Source: Actinomycetota bacterium (GTDB lineage: Bacteria > Actinomycetota > Actinomycetes > Mycobacteriales > HKI-0501). Taken from it: 64,000 nt of DNA. Position 1 is the first letter of the stretch, and every line of letters begins with the position of its first letter. The notes beneath the pieces were generated by a model. That model did not search any database. It was given only the letters and a program-made list of their open reading frames with translations, and was not told the origin of the DNA. The DNA is taken from the NCBI GenBank assembly GCA_030840805.1, contig JAVEDU010000055.1:1-64000 (forward strand). Direction: 5' to 3'. Position numbers and translations under genes: made by a program. Below are positions 27,456 through 37,310 of the stretch, in pieces.

Positions 27456-28355
27456 ATGGCCACGGCGTACGCCGGAGTCGATGTTCACCAGCACGTGTGG
27501 CCGCCGGAGCTGGTCGAGGCGCTCCGGTGCCGTCGCTCGGCGCCCCGCCTCGACGGCTGGACGCTGGTGACCGGCGGCGAGCCGCCGTACGCGGTCCGTC
27601 CCGAGGACCACGACCCGGTACGCCGGGCCGCGCTCGCCGCGGCCGAGGGCACCGAGCTGGCGCTGGTGTCCCTGTCCAGCCCGCTCGGCATCGAGCACCT
27701 GCGGCCGGAGGACGCCGCACCACTGCTCGACGCGTACCACGCCGGGGTTGCCGCGCTGCCGCGGCCGTTCCGCGGCTGGGCCGCCGCGCAGGTGGTGGAA
27801 CCGGACCGGGACGGCGTCCGCGCGCTGCTCGACCGTGGTTTCGTCGGCCTCCAGCTCCCCGCGACCGCACTGGCCGACCCGGCCGGCTGGGAGCACTGCG
27901 GTCCGCTGCTCGACGTGCTGGACCGCGCGGGCGCCCCGCTGTTCGTCCACCCCGGCCCCGCGGCGCCGACTCCCGGCACACCTGGCTGGTGGCCGGCGCT
28001 CACCGACTACGTAACCCAGCTGCAGCGCTCCTGGTACGCGTTCCGGGTGGCCGGCCGCCCCAACCACCCGGCGCTGCGGGTCTGCTTCGCGATGCTGGCC
28101 GGTCTCGCGCCGCTCCACGCGGAACGGTTCGCCGCACGCGCCGAGCCGGTGGGGCCGGTGGACCGCGACGCGTTCGTGGAGACCTCGTCGTACGGGCCGC
28201 TCGCCGTCGGTGCGATGGTGCGGGCGCTCGGCACCGAGGTCGTGGTGCGGGGCTCCGACGCGCCGTACGCCGAGCCGGTCGATCCCGGGCTCGGCGCGGC
28301 GGGGAACCGGGCGCTCGGCACCGACAACCCCGCGCGCCTGCTCGGGTCGCGCTGA
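27456..28355 (+). CDS. amidohydrolase family protein (TIM-barrel, Amidohydro_2 type)
   Basis: 299 residues. The metal-binding HxH of the amidohydrolase superfamily appears as VDVHQHVWP (His11, His13); later VHPGPA (about 163) supplies the barrel histidine and RGSDAPYA the terminal Asp. This is the pattern of Amidohydro_2 hydrolases/decarboxylases, whose substrates range from lactones to aromatic acids. ATG at 27456 follows GGGAGGGAAG. Divergent from the osmoprotectant operon and convergent with the small gene that follows (4-base gap between stops). Substrate unknown. Confidence 0.82.
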   Translation: MATAYAGVDVHQHVWPPELVEALRCRRSAPRLDGWTLVTGGEPPYAVRPEDHDPVRRAALAAAEGTELALVSLSSPLGIEHLRPEDAAPLLDAYHAGVAALPRPFRGWAAAQVVEPDRDGVRALLDRGFVGLQLPATALADPAGWEHCGPLLDVLDRAGAPLFVHPGPAAPTPGTPGWWPALTDYVTQLQRSWYAFRVAGRPNHPALRVCFAMLAGLAPLHAERFAARAEPVGPVDRDAFVETSSYGPLAVGAMVRALGTEVVVRGSDAPYAEPVDPGLGAAGNRALGTDNPARLLGSR

Positions 28356-28359
28356 CCCG

Positions 28360-28677
28360 TCAGTGGCGGTGGGCCTCGCCGGACCGCTCGCCCTCGTGGA
28401 CCAGGACGTAGTCGAGCAGGGCGGCCCGGATCAGCGGCTCCTGCTCGCCGTACTCGTGCCCGGTCCACTCGCGCCACAGGCCCACCGCGTCGTCGACGGT
28501 CGCGCCGATCGCGCCGGTCGAGTTGTCCAGCCCCTCGGCGTCGTCGGCATGCGGCAGGTGCCGGAACAGGTCCCAGAAGAACCGCACGTCACCCCGCTGC
28601 CGCGCGAGCGCGAAGGCGCGGGAGCGCAGCTCCTCGGTGGTGAACGCGTCGAGTTCGGCGAATCTCGGGTCCGGCAT
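28360..28677 (-). CDS. conserved hypothetical small acidic protein
   Basis: 105 residues, not assigned to a family I can name. It starts MPDPRFAELDAFTTEELRSRAF and contains DVRFFWDLFRHLPHADD, with many acidic and aromatic residues and a His-rich tail; no signal peptide or membrane span. The composition and unbroken coding bias argue for a real gene. Start ATG at 28675-28677, 10 bases after the stop of the permease gene upstream, so cotranscription is likely. Confidence 0.65.
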   Translation of the reverse strand: MPDPRFAELDAFTTEELRSRAFALARQRGDVRFFWDLFRHLPHADDAEGLDNSTGAIGATVDDAVGLWREWTGHEYGEQEPLIRAALLDYVLVHEGERSGEAHRH

Positions 28678-28687
28678 GCCCGACAGC

Positions 28688-30145
28688 CTAGGTGGTGACC
28701 CGGGCCTCGGCTCGGCGCCCGGCCCACTCCACGAGCGGGGTCGCGAGCAGGCCCACGATCGCCGCGATACCGGCCAGGGCCATCGCCCCGCCGTAGCCCG
28801 CGTAGCCGCTGCCGAGACCGGACAGCAGCCACAGCTCCCGGACCGTGACGAGGACCAGGACACCGAGCACCGTTCCCGCGATGCCGACCCGGCGGCCGTA
28901 CATGCTCGCGCCGCCGAGGAGCACGGCCGCGAGCGGGAACAGCAGATCGCCGAGACCGCCCGCGGTGCCCGCGACCTGGGTCTGGAGGACGGCCAGGACG
29001 CCGCCGATACCGGCCACCGCCGAGCTCAGGACGAGCACCGCGAGCGCGACGAACCCGGCCAGCAGCCCACGGTTGCCCCACTCGACGTCCTCGCGGTACG
29101 CGCCCAGCGTCCGGCGCACCCCCGGGATCACGCACAGCAGGCCCGTACCGATCGACAGCACCGCGAAGACGAGGAACTGCGGCAGCGCGGAGGTGAGGAA
29201 CGCCGGTACGTCCGGCACGCCGTCGACCGGGCCCACCGCGATCGCGAGCGACAGGCCGGACGCGAGCAGCCCGGCGGCGACGCCGGCGGACCAGGCCGGT
29301 ACGCGCAGACCGACGACGAGGGCGGCCATCACGAGCCCGACGATCCCGGTGAGAGCGAGCGCCTGCACGAGTCCCGCGGCGATGCCCTGGTCGGCGACGG
29401 TCGCCCCGAACACCGATCCACCGAGCGCCGCCAGCGGCACGACGGCGATGTTCGGGACCGCGCCGCGGAGGGAGAGGGAGAAGGCCATCGCCGGGATGCC
29501 CAGCACGACCGCGAAGCCGAGCAGCCGCCGGGCGGCGGTGGCGGTGCGGAACTCCGGGAACAGCACCAGCCCCGCGACGACGAGCCCGATCAGCACGACG
29601 AGGAGCAGGCCCTCCCAGATGAGGTGGACCAGCAGGGGGTCGCGGGCGCGAAGGGGTTGCTCGGGCGCGAGCGGCTCGGCGGTCCCGGCGTCGGCCGACA
29701 TGGCGGGTGAGTCGGTGGCGGGTGAATCGGTGGCGGGTGAATCGGCAGGCGCGGTCGGCACGGTGTCGGCCGCCGGGATGTCGGGGGTGTCGGCCGACGG
29801 GGTGGGCAGCACTGCCGTGTCGGATCCCGCCGCGGGTGTTCCGGGGGTCACCTCGGTGGTGGCGTCCGGATCCGGGCCGGCGCCGCCGCGGGTGCGGATC
29901 GTGATGCGCTCGGGCGCGGTCTCCTCGGCGGCGGTGGGTGCCGCGGGGGGTGCGGGCGGAGGCCCGGGCGCGGACGGGGGCCCGGGTGCCACCGGAGCCT
30001 CGGCGGGCGCCGCGGCGGCCGGGGGCGGCGGCGGGGCGGACACCGGGCCGGTCGGATGCGCGTGCCGGGGCCCGTCCGGAACGGTCGGATCGGCGGCGGC
30101 CGGCGTGTCTCCGGGGCGACCGGCGGGCGGGACCGGACCTGACAT
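28688..30145 (-). CDS. orphan ABC-permease-like membrane protein with Pro/Ala-rich N-terminus
   Basis: 485 residues. Residues 1 to about 165 are disordered and Pro/Ala/Thr-rich, with a threefold pentad D-S-P-A-T coded by three exact or near-exact 15-bp units (29701-29745). About ten membrane spans follow. The loop SLRGAVPNIAVVPLAALGG and the late block LFPLAAVLLGGASMYGRRVGIAGT resemble sugar/branched-chain ABC permeases (BPD_transp_2, RbsC-like). No ATPase or binding protein is adjacent, so its partners, if any, are elsewhere. Start ATG at 30145 after GGGAGCTCCCC. Confidence 0.7.
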   Translation of the reverse strand: MSGPVPPAGRPGDTPAAADPTVPDGPRHAHPTGPVSAPPPPPAAAAPAEAPVAPGPPSAPGPPPAPPAAPTAAEETAPERITIRTRGGAGPDPDATTEVTPGTPAAGSDTAVLPTPSADTPDIPAADTVPTAPADSPATDSPATDSPAMSADAGTAEPLAPEQPLRARDPLLVHLIWEGLLLVVLIGLVVAGLVLFPEFRTATAARRLLGFAVVLGIPAMAFSLSLRGAVPNIAVVPLAALGGSVFGATVADQGIAAGLVQALALTGIVGLVMAALVVGLRVPAWSAGVAAGLLASGLSLAIAVGPVDGVPDVPAFLTSALPQFLVFAVLSIGTGLLCVIPGVRRTLGAYREDVEWGNRGLLAGFVALAVLVLSSAVAGIGGVLAVLQTQVAGTAGGLGDLLFPLAAVLLGGASMYGRRVGIAGTVLGVLVLVTVRELWLLSGLGSGYAGYGGAMALAGIAAIVGLLATPLVEWAGRRAEARVTT

Positions 30146-30272
30146 GGGGAGCTCCCTTACCCTCGGCGGCGCCCGAGGCTAGCGCGGGTCGCGACTTCGC
30201 GCCGCCCCGGAATGTCCGCATCGCCAGCGTCCTCCGGCCCGGATGGGCGCGGCACGAGGCGCGCCGGGGCCG

Positions 30273-30779
30273 TCAGACCCCGTTCCGGCCGCCGTTCGGC
30301 TCCTCGGGGATCCGGCAGGCCCGCTCCAGCCACAGTGCCGCCCCGACCAGCAGCGCGCAGGCGAGCACGCCACCACCCGCCACCGGCAGGTCCCCGGAGG
30401 CGGCCGCGAGCCGGGCGCGCTCCTGGAGTACGTACAGGAACACCCCGGTGTACAGCCCCCCGAAGATCGCGCCGCCGAGCGAGGACGCCTTGGCCAGCGC
30501 GGCGAGCCGGGCGACCACCAGCGGGTCGATGCGGTCGGTGCCGGGCCGCCGATCGATCCGCCGCTTGGTGGCGCGGGCGGTCAGCCCCTCGGCCAGCGCC
30601 AGGAGCAGCAACGTGACGATCGGGAGCGCCGGGAGCGCCGGGATGTCCCCGTAGAAGCGGTTGATCAGCACCCAGCCCACCACCACGGTCACGGCGAACG
30701 CGCCGGCCAGCGTCGAGGGGCGGGTGGGCGGCAGCGACGGCGCGGGCTGCTTCGGCGCGGTGGCCGGGGTCCGGCTCAT
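30273..30779 (-). CDS. DUF3180 membrane protein
   Basis: 168 residues with four predicted membrane spans (for example STLAGAFAVTVVVGWVLINRF near 22-42). It is the DUF3180 protein that follows folK in mycobacteria (Rv3605c) and most actinobacteria. ATG at 30777-30779 overlaps the folK stop as ATGA. Function unknown; the permanent link to folate genes suggests a membrane role tied to that pathway or simple operon conservation. Confidence 0.88.
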   Translation of the reverse strand: MSRTPATAPKQPAPSLPPTRPSTLAGAFAVTVVVGWVLINRFYGDIPALPALPIVTLLLLALAEGLTARATKRRIDRRPGTDRIDPLVVARLAALAKASSLGGAIFGGLYTGVFLYVLQERARLAAASGDLPVAGGGVLACALLVGAALWLERACRIPEEPNGGRNGV

Positions 30780-31297
30780 CGGTCGGCTCCGGTCAGCGCG
30801 AGGTCGTCCCGGCGGCGCACCCCGGCGCGCTCGGCCGGGGGCAGCGCGGCGACGAGGTCGGCCACCGGACCGTACCCGTGCAGGACGGCGCCGGGCTCGG
30901 CCTCCGTCCACGGCAGCAGCACGAACGCGCGGTCGGCCGCCCGCGGGTGGGGCAGGGTGAGTTCCGGGGCGGCGGACAGGACGGGCTCCCCGCCGGCGCC
31001 GACCACCTGGATCACGTCCACGTCGAGCGTGCGCGGCCCCCACCGGACCTCGCGCGTCCGGCCGGCCGCCTGCTCCAGCTGCTGGGCGACCTCCCACCAG
31101 TCGACGGCGGCCCGCGCGTCGTCGGAGACGACCAGCACCGCGTTGAGGTAGTCGTCCTGTTCCACCGGGCCCCACGGTGCGGTCTCGTACACCCCGGACA
31201 CCGACACCAGTGCGTCCCGGAGCGCGTCCACTGTGGACCGCAAAGCCGCGAGCCGGTCGCCCAGGTTCGAGCCGACGGACAGCACGGCGATGCTCAC
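30776..31297 (-). CDS. folK: 2-amino-4-hydroxy-6-hydroxymethyldihydropteridine pyrophosphokinase
   Basis: Transfers pyrophosphate from ATP to hydroxymethyl-dihydropterin in folate synthesis. 173 residues. SVGSNLGDR opens the protein, YETAPWGPVEQDDYLNAV follows, and RWGPRTLDVDVI holds the paired metal-binding Asp residues. GTG start at 31295-31297 overlaps the folB stop (GTGA). Fifth gene of the folE-folP-NTF2-folB-folK-DUF3180 unit. Confidence 0.95.
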   Translation of the reverse strand: MSIAVLSVGSNLGDRLAALRSTVDALRDALVSVSGVYETAPWGPVEQDDYLNAVLVVSDDARAAVDWWEVAQQLEQAAGRTREVRWGPRTLDVDVIQVVGAGGEPVLSAAPELTLPHPRAADRAFVLLPWTEAEPGAVLHGYGPVADLVAALPPAERAGVRRRDDLALTGADR

Positions 31298-31656
31298 GTG
31301 CGTTCCCGGCGGATGGTGACCGACACGTCCCCGAAGGTCAGCGGGATCGGTGCCTGTGGCTTGTGGACGGTCACCTCGGCCGCGCTCACCCGCGGGTCGG
31401 CGAGGCAGACGTCCGCGAGCCGGGCGGCGAGCGTCTCCAGCAGGTCCACGGGTTCGCCGCCGACGACCTTCGCGAGACCACCGGCGAGCTCGCCGTAGTC
31501 CACGGTGTCGGCGAGGTCGTCGCTGGCCGCGGCGGAGCGGGTGTCGACGGACAGCACCACGTCGACCACGAATTCCTGCCCGTCGCGTCGCTCGTGGGAG
31601 AACACGCCGTGGTTGCCCCGGACCCGGAGCCCGGTCAGCGCGATGCGGTCAGTCAT
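31294..31656 (-). CDS. folB: dihydroneopterin aldolase
   Basis: Cleaves dihydroneopterin to hydroxymethyl-dihydropterin and glycolaldehyde. 120 residues. RGNHGVFSHERRDGQEFVVDV (split as RGNHGVFSHE and GQEFVVDV) and VTVHKPQAPIPLTFGDV are the FolB signatures; the substrate-binding Glu (HERR) and catalytic Lys (VHKP) are present. ATG at 31654-31656 lies inside the end of the preceding NTF2-like gene (8-base overlap). Confidence 0.95.
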   Translation of the reverse strand: MTDRIALTGLRVRGNHGVFSHERRDGQEFVVDVVLSVDTRSAAASDDLADTVDYGELAGGLAKVVGGEPVDLLETLAARLADVCLADPRVSAAEVTVHKPQAPIPLTFGDVSVTIRRERT

Positions 31657-32053
31657 CCTGGACTCCCGGCGACGGTGACGTGTGGTGCACCCACAGCCTC
31701 CACCGATCGTCGCGGCGCCGGAACACGTTGGTCGCGCACCCGCTGCCGCCACGGAGCGCGCTGCCGTCGCCGGTGAGCACGTTCTCCGTACACGTCACGA
31801 CCGCGGTGTCACCGGACACCCGCACCACCACGTCGGACAGGACGAACTGGATGTAGTCGACGTTCGCGAGGATCGCGGCCCAGGAGCGGAGCACCCGGCT
31901 GCGGCCGGTGAGCAGCGACGAGCCGGGGTGGACACAGACCAGGTCGTCGGCCGAGTCCCACAGTGCCTCGATCCGGTCGAGGTCGCCGGTCTCGATCGCG
32001 GCGTACAGGCTGGCGTTCGCCTCCTCGGCCTCCGCGGCCAGCACCGCGGTCAC
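31649..32053 (-). CDS. NTF2-like (SnoaL/SgcJ-type) protein embedded in the folate operon
   Basis: 134 residues with the NTF2-like cone fold pattern: an N-terminal helix pair (EEANASLYAAIETGDLDRIEALW), then VCVHPGSSLLTGRSRVLRSW, and beta strands ending RWRLWVHHTSPS. This family includes small enzymes and ligand binders. GTG at 32051-32053 overlaps the folP stop by 4 bases and its own stop overlaps folB by 8 bases, so it is translated as part of the folate unit. M. tuberculosis has no gene at this position as far as I recall. A pathway-related activity is inferred only from this coupling. Confidence 0.8.
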   Translation of the reverse strand: MTAVLAAEAEEANASLYAAIETGDLDRIEALWDSADDLVCVHPGSSLLTGRSRVLRSWAAILANVDYIQFVLSDVVVRVSGDTAVVTCTENVLTGDGSALRGGSGCATNVFRRRDDRWRLWVHHTSPSPGVQDD

Positions 32054-32880
32054 GGCGTGTCCTCGACCGCCGCGAGCACCGCGAGGGCGTCCACGGTCGA
32101 CCGCACGTCGTGTACCCGGACGCCCCACGCGCCGGACTGGACGGCGAGCAGGCTGGTGGCCTCGGTCGCCGCGTCCCGCCCCGCCACGGGCCGCGGCCGC
32201 CCGTCCGCGTCGCGGAGGAGGGTACCGAGGAACGACTTGCGGCTCGTGCCCACCAGTACCGGCAGGCCGAGGTCGAGCAGCCGGTCCAGGTGCGCGAGCA
32301 GGGCCCAGTTGTGCTCGGCCGTCTTCGCGAAGCCCAGGCCGGGGTCGAGGATCAGCTGATCGGGCGCGACGCCGGCGGCCACGGCCGCCTCGACCCGCTG
32401 CTGCAGCTCCGCGCGCACGTCGCTCACCACGTCGTCGTACACCGCGAGGCTCTGCATGTCACGACTGTGGGCGCGCCAGTGCATCAGGATCCACGGGCAC
32501 CCGGCCTCGGCGACGACCCGCGCCATGTCGGGATCGGCGAGACCGCCGGAGACGTCGTTGACGATCGTCGCGCCCGCCTCCAGCGCACCGGCCGCGACGG
32601 ACGCGCGCGTGGTGTCCAGGCTGACCGCGACCCCGGCGGCGACCAGCTCGCGGACGACGGGCAGCACGCGGGCCGCCTCGGTCGCCGCGTCCACCCGACC
32701 GGCGCCGGGACGGGTCGACTCCCCGCCCACGTCCACGAGATCCGCCCCCTCGGCGGCCATCTCGATCCCGTGCGCGACCGCGGCGGCCGTCGAGTCGTAC
32801 CGCCCGCCGTCGGAGAAGGAGTCGGGCGTGACGTTGAGGACGCCCATCACGACGGGCGCGGGAGGCACGGCCGTGCTCAT
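32050..32880 (-). CDS. folP: dihydropteroate synthase
   Basis: Condenses hydroxymethyl-dihydropterin pyrophosphate with p-aminobenzoate; the sulfonamide target. 276 residues. [11 protein letters not shown] (16-26), [10 protein letters not shown], the NDVSGG strand and the GTSRKSFLG loop are all intact. ATG at 32878-32880 overlaps the folE stop as ATGA; the far longer open frame upstream is a shadow over folE. Full length for the family. Confidence 0.96.
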   Translation of the reverse strand: MSTAVPPAPVVMGVLNVTPDSFSDGGRYDSTAAAVAHGIEMAAEGADLVDVGGESTRPGAGRVDAATEAARVLPVVRELVAAGVAVSLDTTRASVAAGALEAGATIVNDVSGGLADPDMARVVAEAGCPWILMHWRAHSRDMQSLAVYDDVVSDVRAELQQRVEAAVAAGVAPDQLILDPGLGFAKTAEHNWALLAHLDRLLDLGLPVLVGTSRKSFLGTLLRDADGRPRPVAGRDAATEATSLLAVQSGAWGVRVHDVRSTVDALAVLAAVEDTP

Positions 32881-33449
32881 CCGCCGATGATGAGGCTCAT
32901 CGCCTCGGCTCGGGTGGGCGACGAGGTCTCGAAGATGCCGCGGACCGCCGAGGTCACGGTGTGCGCGCCGGGCTTGCGAATGCCCCGCATCGACATGCAC
33001 AGGTGCTCGCACTCGATCACCACGATCGCTCCGCGGGGCTCCAGCACCGTCATCAGCGTGTCCGCGATCTGCGCGGTCAACCGCTCCTGCACCTGAGGTC
33101 GCTTCGCGAACCCGTCCACCAGCCGCGCGAGCTTGGAGAGCCCGGTGATCCGGCCGTCGGTGCCCGGGATGTACCCGACATGCGCCACCCCGTGGAACGG
33201 CACGAGGTGGTGCTCGCACGTCGAGTACAGCTCGATGTCCTTGACCAGGATGAACTCCTGATGCCCCGCCTCGAACGTCGTGGACAGCACCGTCGACGGG
33301 TCGAGGTGCAGGCCCGCGAACATCTCGCGGTACGCGCGGGCCACCCGGGACGGGGTTTCCTTCAGGCCGTCCCGGTCCGGGTCCTCGCCGATGGCGACGA
33401 GGATCTCCCGGACCGCGGCCTCGAGACGCGGCAGGTCGACCTCGCCCAC
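32877..33449 (-). CDS. folE: GTP cyclohydrolase I
   Basis: Opens GTP to dihydroneopterin triphosphate, first step of folate synthesis. 190 residues. Zinc ligands Cys78 and His81 (in [10 protein letters not shown]) and Cys151 (in HLCMSMRG) are present, so this is the zinc-dependent type IA enzyme. GTG at 33447-33449 is the first usable start; the ribosome site is weak. It heads the overlapping folate unit 35 bases after ftsH, so ftsH and folE may share a transcript. Confidence 0.96.
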   Translation of the reverse strand: MGEVDLPRLEAAVREILVAIGEDPDRDGLKETPSRVARAYREMFAGLHLDPSTVLSTTFEAGHQEFILVKDIELYSTCEHHLVPFHGVAHVGYIPGTDGRITGLSKLARLVDGFAKRPQVQERLTAQIADTLMTVLEPRGAIVVIECEHLCMSMRGIRKPGAHTVTSAVRGIFETSSPTRAEAMSLIIGG

Positions 33450-33484
33450 CGCAGTATCGGGGATGCTCAGCGCAGGCTCCGGGT

Positions 33485-35599
33485 TCAGGAGACGGGGCCC
33501 GGGAACCCCGGGCTGTTCGGCCCCGGCGGGGGCAGCGTGTCCCGCGGCGGGGGCAGCGGGTCGTCCAGCGGGTCGCCGGGACCGGGCACCACGGGCAGCG
33601 GCTGCGTCGTGGTGTCGGGCCCGATGACGACACCGGGCGTGCCGTTGCCGTTGCCATTGGCGGTCACGCCCTCGCCGGCGGCCTGCTTGCGCAGGACCTC
33701 CAGCTCGGTCGGCGTCATCACCGGCGGCTTGTCGCTCGGGGCACGCTTGCCGAAGCCGTTGTACGGCGACAGCGGGGCACGCTTGGGCACGCGGGCGCAG
33801 ATCCTGGCCAGGTCGTCCTTGGTCAGGGTCTCCTTGTCCATGAGCTCCAGGACGATGTTGTCCAGGACGTCCCGGTACTCGACCAGGATCTCCCAGGCCT
33901 CGTCGTGCGCCATCTCGATGAGCCCGCGCACCTCCTCGTCGATCGCCGCGGCGACCGAGTCGGAGTAGTTCGACTCGTGGCCCATCGTCCGGCCGAGGAA
34001 CGGCTCACCGTCCGTCTGCCCGTACTTCACGGCACCGAGCTTCGCGGACATGCCGTACTCGGTGACCATCGCGCGGGCGAGGCCGGTGGCCTTCTCGATG
34101 TCGTTGCCGGCGCCGGTGGTCGGCTCGTGGAAGACGAGCTCCTCGGCGGCCCGGCCACCCAGCATGTACGCCAGGCTGTCGATCATCTCGCCGCGCGTCT
34201 GGGTGTACTTGTCCTCGGTCGGCAGCACGAGTGTGTGCCCCAGCGAACGGCCACGGGACAGGATCGTCACCTTGTGGACGGGCGCCGAGTGCGGCATCGC
34301 CCAGGCGACGAGGGCGTGACCACCCTCGTGGTACGCGGTGACCTTCTTCTCGCGGTCGCTCATCGCGCGCGTCTTGCGCTCCGGGCCGGCGATGACCCGG
34401 TCGATGGCCTCTTCCAGGAACGCGTCCGGGATGGCCTTCTGGTCGTTACGGGCGGTGAGCAGGGCCGCCTCGTTGATGACGTTCGCCAGGTCCGCACCGG
34501 TGAAGCCGGGCGTCCGGCGGGCGAACGTGTCGAGGTCGACGTCGGGCGCGAACGGCTTGCCCTTCGCGTGGACGCGCAGGATCGCCTTCCGGCCGTTGAG
34601 GTCGGGGCGGTCGACGGCGATCTGCCGGTCGAAGCGGCCCGGGCGCAGCAGCGCCGGGTCGAGGATGTCCGGCCGGTTGGTGGCGGCGATCATGATGACG
34701 CCGCCCTTCACGTCGAAGCCGTCCATCTCGACGAGCATCTGGTTCAGGGTCTGCTCGCGCTCGTCGTGCCCGCCGCCCATGCCGGCGCCGCGGTGCCGGC
34801 CGACCGCGTCGATCTCGTCCACGAAGATGATCGCGGGCGCGTTCGCCTTGGCCTGCTCGAACAGGTCGCGGACCCGGCTCGCGCCGACACCGACGAACAT
34901 CTCGACGAAGTCCGACCCGGAGATCGAGTAGAACGGCACGCCGGCCTCACCGGCGACCGCGCGGGCGAGCAGCGTCTTACCGGTACCGGGCGGGCCGAAG
35001 AGCAGGACGCCCTTCGGGATCTTCGCCCCGATCGCCTGGAACTTGGCCGGCGTCTGGAGGAACTCCTTGATCTCGTGGAGCTCCTCGATCGCCTCGTCCA
35101 CACCGGCGACGTCCGCGAACGTGGTCTTCGGAGTGTCCTTGCTGACCAGCTTCGCCTTGGACTTGCCGAAGTTCATGACCCGGTTGCCGCCACCCTGCAT
35201 CTGGCTCATGAACAGGAACAGCAGGCCGACCACGATGGCGATCGGGAGCAGGCTGATCAGCAGGGTGGTCCAGATGCTGTCCTGGGACACCTTGGTGTCG
35301 TAGCCGACGCCGGCCTTCTGCACGGCGCCGAAGACCGTGGGGAGCGCCTCGTACGGGTACGAGGCCTCGACCTTGGTCGAGCCCGACACGGCCTTCTTCA
35401 GCTCGAGCTGGACGATCTGCTCCTTGTCCTGGATCAGCACCTTCGACACGTTCTTGTCGGAGAGCTGCTTCAGGGCAACGGAGGTGTCGACCTTCTTGTA
35501 ATCGCCGTTGCCGGACAAGAGGGAACCGAGGATCAGTACGCCGAGGACGACCAGCGCGATCCAGACGAATGGCCGACGAAGGAAACGAGTTCGATCCAT
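33485..35599 (-). CDS. ftsH: ATP-dependent zinc metalloprotease FtsH
   Basis: Membrane-anchored AAA+ protease that degrades unassembled membrane proteins and regulators. 704 residues: TM1 about 11-29, an extracytoplasmic domain, TM2 about 111-131, Walker A GPPGTGKT (202-209), Walker B IIFVDEID, second region of homology with arginine fingers ([13 protein letters not shown]), and the zinc site HEGGH (424-428). The last 60 residues are a Pro/Gly-rich tail typical of actinobacterial FtsH. ATG at 35597-35599 preceded by GAGGAC. Neighbour of folE as in mycobacteria. Confidence 0.97.
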   Translation of the reverse strand: MDRTRFLRRPFVWIALVVLGVLILGSLLSGNGDYKKVDTSVALKQLSDKNVSKVLIQDKEQIVQLELKKAVSGSTKVEASYPYEALPTVFGAVQKAGVGYDTKVSQDSIWTTLLISLLPIAIVVGLLFLFMSQMQGGGNRVMNFGKSKAKLVSKDTPKTTFADVAGVDEAIEELHEIKEFLQTPAKFQAIGAKIPKGVLLFGPPGTGKTLLARAVAGEAGVPFYSISGSDFVEMFVGVGASRVRDLFEQAKANAPAIIFVDEIDAVGRHRGAGMGGGHDEREQTLNQMLVEMDGFDVKGGVIMIAATNRPDILDPALLRPGRFDRQIAVDRPDLNGRKAILRVHAKGKPFAPDVDLDTFARRTPGFTGADLANVINEAALLTARNDQKAIPDAFLEEAIDRVIAGPERKTRAMSDREKKVTAYHEGGHALVAWAMPHSAPVHKVTILSRGRSLGHTLVLPTEDKYTQTRGEMIDSLAYMLGGRAAEELVFHEPTTGAGNDIEKATGLARAMVTEYGMSAKLGAVKYGQTDGEPFLGRTMGHESNYSDSVAAAIDEEVRGLIEMAHDEAWEILVEYRDVLDNIVLELMDKETLTKDDLARICARVPKRAPLSPYNGFGKRAPSDKPPVMTPTELEVLRKQAAGEGVTANGNGNGTPGVVIGPDTTTQPLPVVPGPGDPLDDPLPPPRDTLPPPGPNSPGFPGPVS

Positions 35600-35760
35600 G
35601 CTGTCCGAAGTCCTCTGACGAGGACCTCGACCCCTCCCTGATACAGGTGGCGACGCCCATGACACGGGCGCGGGCTCCGGCAGAACCCGTTTACCCGAGG
35701 GTACCCCGCTGGGGGTAGCAACGCTGCCGCCGCGTGACCAGCGCGCCGGTCAGGTGCCGG

Positions 35761-36345
35761 TCAGGTGTAGACGACGGGCTTCAGGACGCCCACGTACGGC
35801 ATGTCCCGGTACCGCTCGGCGTAGTCGAGGCCGTAGCCCACGACGAACTCGTTCGCGATGTCGAACCCGACATATTTGACCTCGACCGGGACCTTCACCG
35901 CGTCGGGCTTGCGGAACAGCGCCACGACCTCGACGGAGGCGGGGTTGCGGCTCGCGAGGTTCCGGAGCAGCCAGTTCAGCGTGAGGCCGGAGTCGATGAT
36001 GTCCTCGATGACGATCACGTGCCGGCCGGTGATGTCCTTGTCGAGGTCCTTGAGGATCCGGACGACCCCGGACGACGACGTCGAGGCGCCGTACGACGAG
36101 ACCGCCATGAACTCCATCTGGACCGGCCGGGGCAGCTCGCGGGCGAAGTCGGCCATGAACATCACCGCGCCCTTGAGCACCCCCACGAGCAGGGGCTCGA
36201 CATCGGGGTAGTCATCCGCCACCCGCTTGGCCAGCTCGGCGATCTTGGCCTTGATCTCGTCCTCGGTGACCACGACCCGCTCGATGTCGTCGTCGTACAG
36301 GCCGCCCTCATGTGCCGTCACCTCCACAGCGTCCCACGCCGTCAC
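35761..36345 (-). CDS. hpt: hypoxanthine-guanine phosphoribosyltransferase
   Basis: Purine salvage enzyme. 194 residues from the chosen start. The PRPP loop [14 protein letters not shown] is at 110-123, with [18 protein letters not shown] (54-71) before and [20 protein letters not shown] at the end. GTG at 36343-36345 is chosen because it overlaps the tilS stop as GTGA; GTG codons at 36327 and 36321 would shorten it by 6 or 8 residues without touching the domain. Transcribed with tilS upstream; ftsH begins 161 bases downstream. Confidence 0.94.
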   Translation of the reverse strand: MTAWDAVEVTAHEGGLYDDDIERVVVTEDEIKAKIAELAKRVADDYPDVEPLLVGVLKGAVMFMADFARELPRPVQMEFMAVSSYGASTSSSGVVRILKDLDKDITGRHVIVIEDIIDSGLTLNWLLRNLASRNPASVEVVALFRKPDAVKVPVEVKYVGFDIANEFVVGYGLDYAERYRDMPYVGVLKPVVYT

Positions 36346-37310
36346 GGCCGCGGCACGAGCCACCCCTCGCGGCGTGCCACGAGTACCCCTCCCGGCAGGT
36401 GCACCGGCCCCTGGCCGGACCAGGCGCTGACCAGCGCGTCCAGCGCCTCCACGTGGACGGCGGACAGCGCACCGGCGGACACCCCGAGCCGCTGGGCCCA
36501 GGCGTGCAGCACGCGGGTGCGCAGCGGCGCGGGGCGGCCGGCCAGCCCCACCGCGTCCACCCTGCCGTCGGCGGCGACCACCTCGGCCGCCACCTCGGCC
36601 GCGAGCCGGTCCAGCAGGTCGGCGTCGGCGCGGATCCGGGCGGCGGTACGGGCGAGGCCGGCCACCGCACCGGGACCGGCGGCCTCCTCGAGCGTGGGGA
36701 GCAGGGCGCGGACGCGGACCCGGGCATACCCGGGATCGCCGTTGTGCGGGTCGGACCACGCGGTCAGCCCGGCCGCGGCGCACGCCGCGGCGGTCGTCGC
36801 GCGGGGCAGGTCGAGCAGCGGGCGCCGGTACCGGCCCCGGCGGGCGGGCATCCCGGCGAGCGCGCGGGCACCGGCGCCGCGCGCCATCGCCAGCAGCACG
36901 GTCTCGGCCTGGTCCTCGCGGGTGTGGCCGAGCAGCACCGCGGCGGCGCCCAGCCGCCCGGCGGCGTCATCGAGTGCGCCGTACCGGGCGTCGCGGGCGG
37001 CCGCCTCGGGGCCACCGCGGGCGCCGACCCGGACGGTGAGCACCTCGACGGGGTCCAGGCCGACGTCGCCACCCCAGTCGCGGACCCGCCCGGCCTGCTC
37101 GGCCGACCCGGGTTGGAGCCCGTGGTCGACGGTCAGCAGACCGGCGCGCAGTCCGAGCCGGGGCGCCTCGAACGCGGTCGCCGCGGCGAGCGCCAGAGAG
37201 TCCGCGCCGCCCGAGCAGGCGACCAGGACCAGGTCTCCGGCGGTGAGGTCGGCCAGCTCCCGCCGGACCGCGACGCGGACGTCAGCGACCGGTGACGGCG
37301 GCCCGCCCAT
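36342..37310 (-). CDS. tilS: tRNA(Ile)-lysidine synthetase
   Basis: Modifies the wobble cytidine of tRNA-Ile(CAU) so that it reads AUA. 322 residues. The PP-loop motif is SGGADS (33-38), followed by [14 protein letters not shown] and [15 protein letters not shown], typical of TilS. The C-terminal domain is shorter than in E. coli, as usual in actinobacteria. ATG at 37308-37310 lies inside the end of the upstream metalloprotease gene (29-base overlap); there is no other credible start nearby. Confidence 0.93.
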   Translation of the reverse strand: MGGPPSPVADVRVAVRRELADLTAGDLVLVACSGGADSLALAAATAFEAPRLGLRAGLLTVDHGLQPGSAEQAGRVRDWGGDVGLDPVEVLTVRVGARGGPEAAARDARYGALDDAAGRLGAAAVLLGHTREDQAETVLLAMARGAGARALAGMPARRGRYRRPLLDLPRATTAAACAAAGLTAWSDPHNGDPGYARVRVRALLPTLEEAAGPGAVAGLARTAARIRADADLLDRLAAEVAAEVVAADGRVDAVGLAGRPAPLRTRVLHAWAQRLGVSAGALSAVHVEALDALVSAWSGQGPVHLPGGVLVARREGWLVPRP

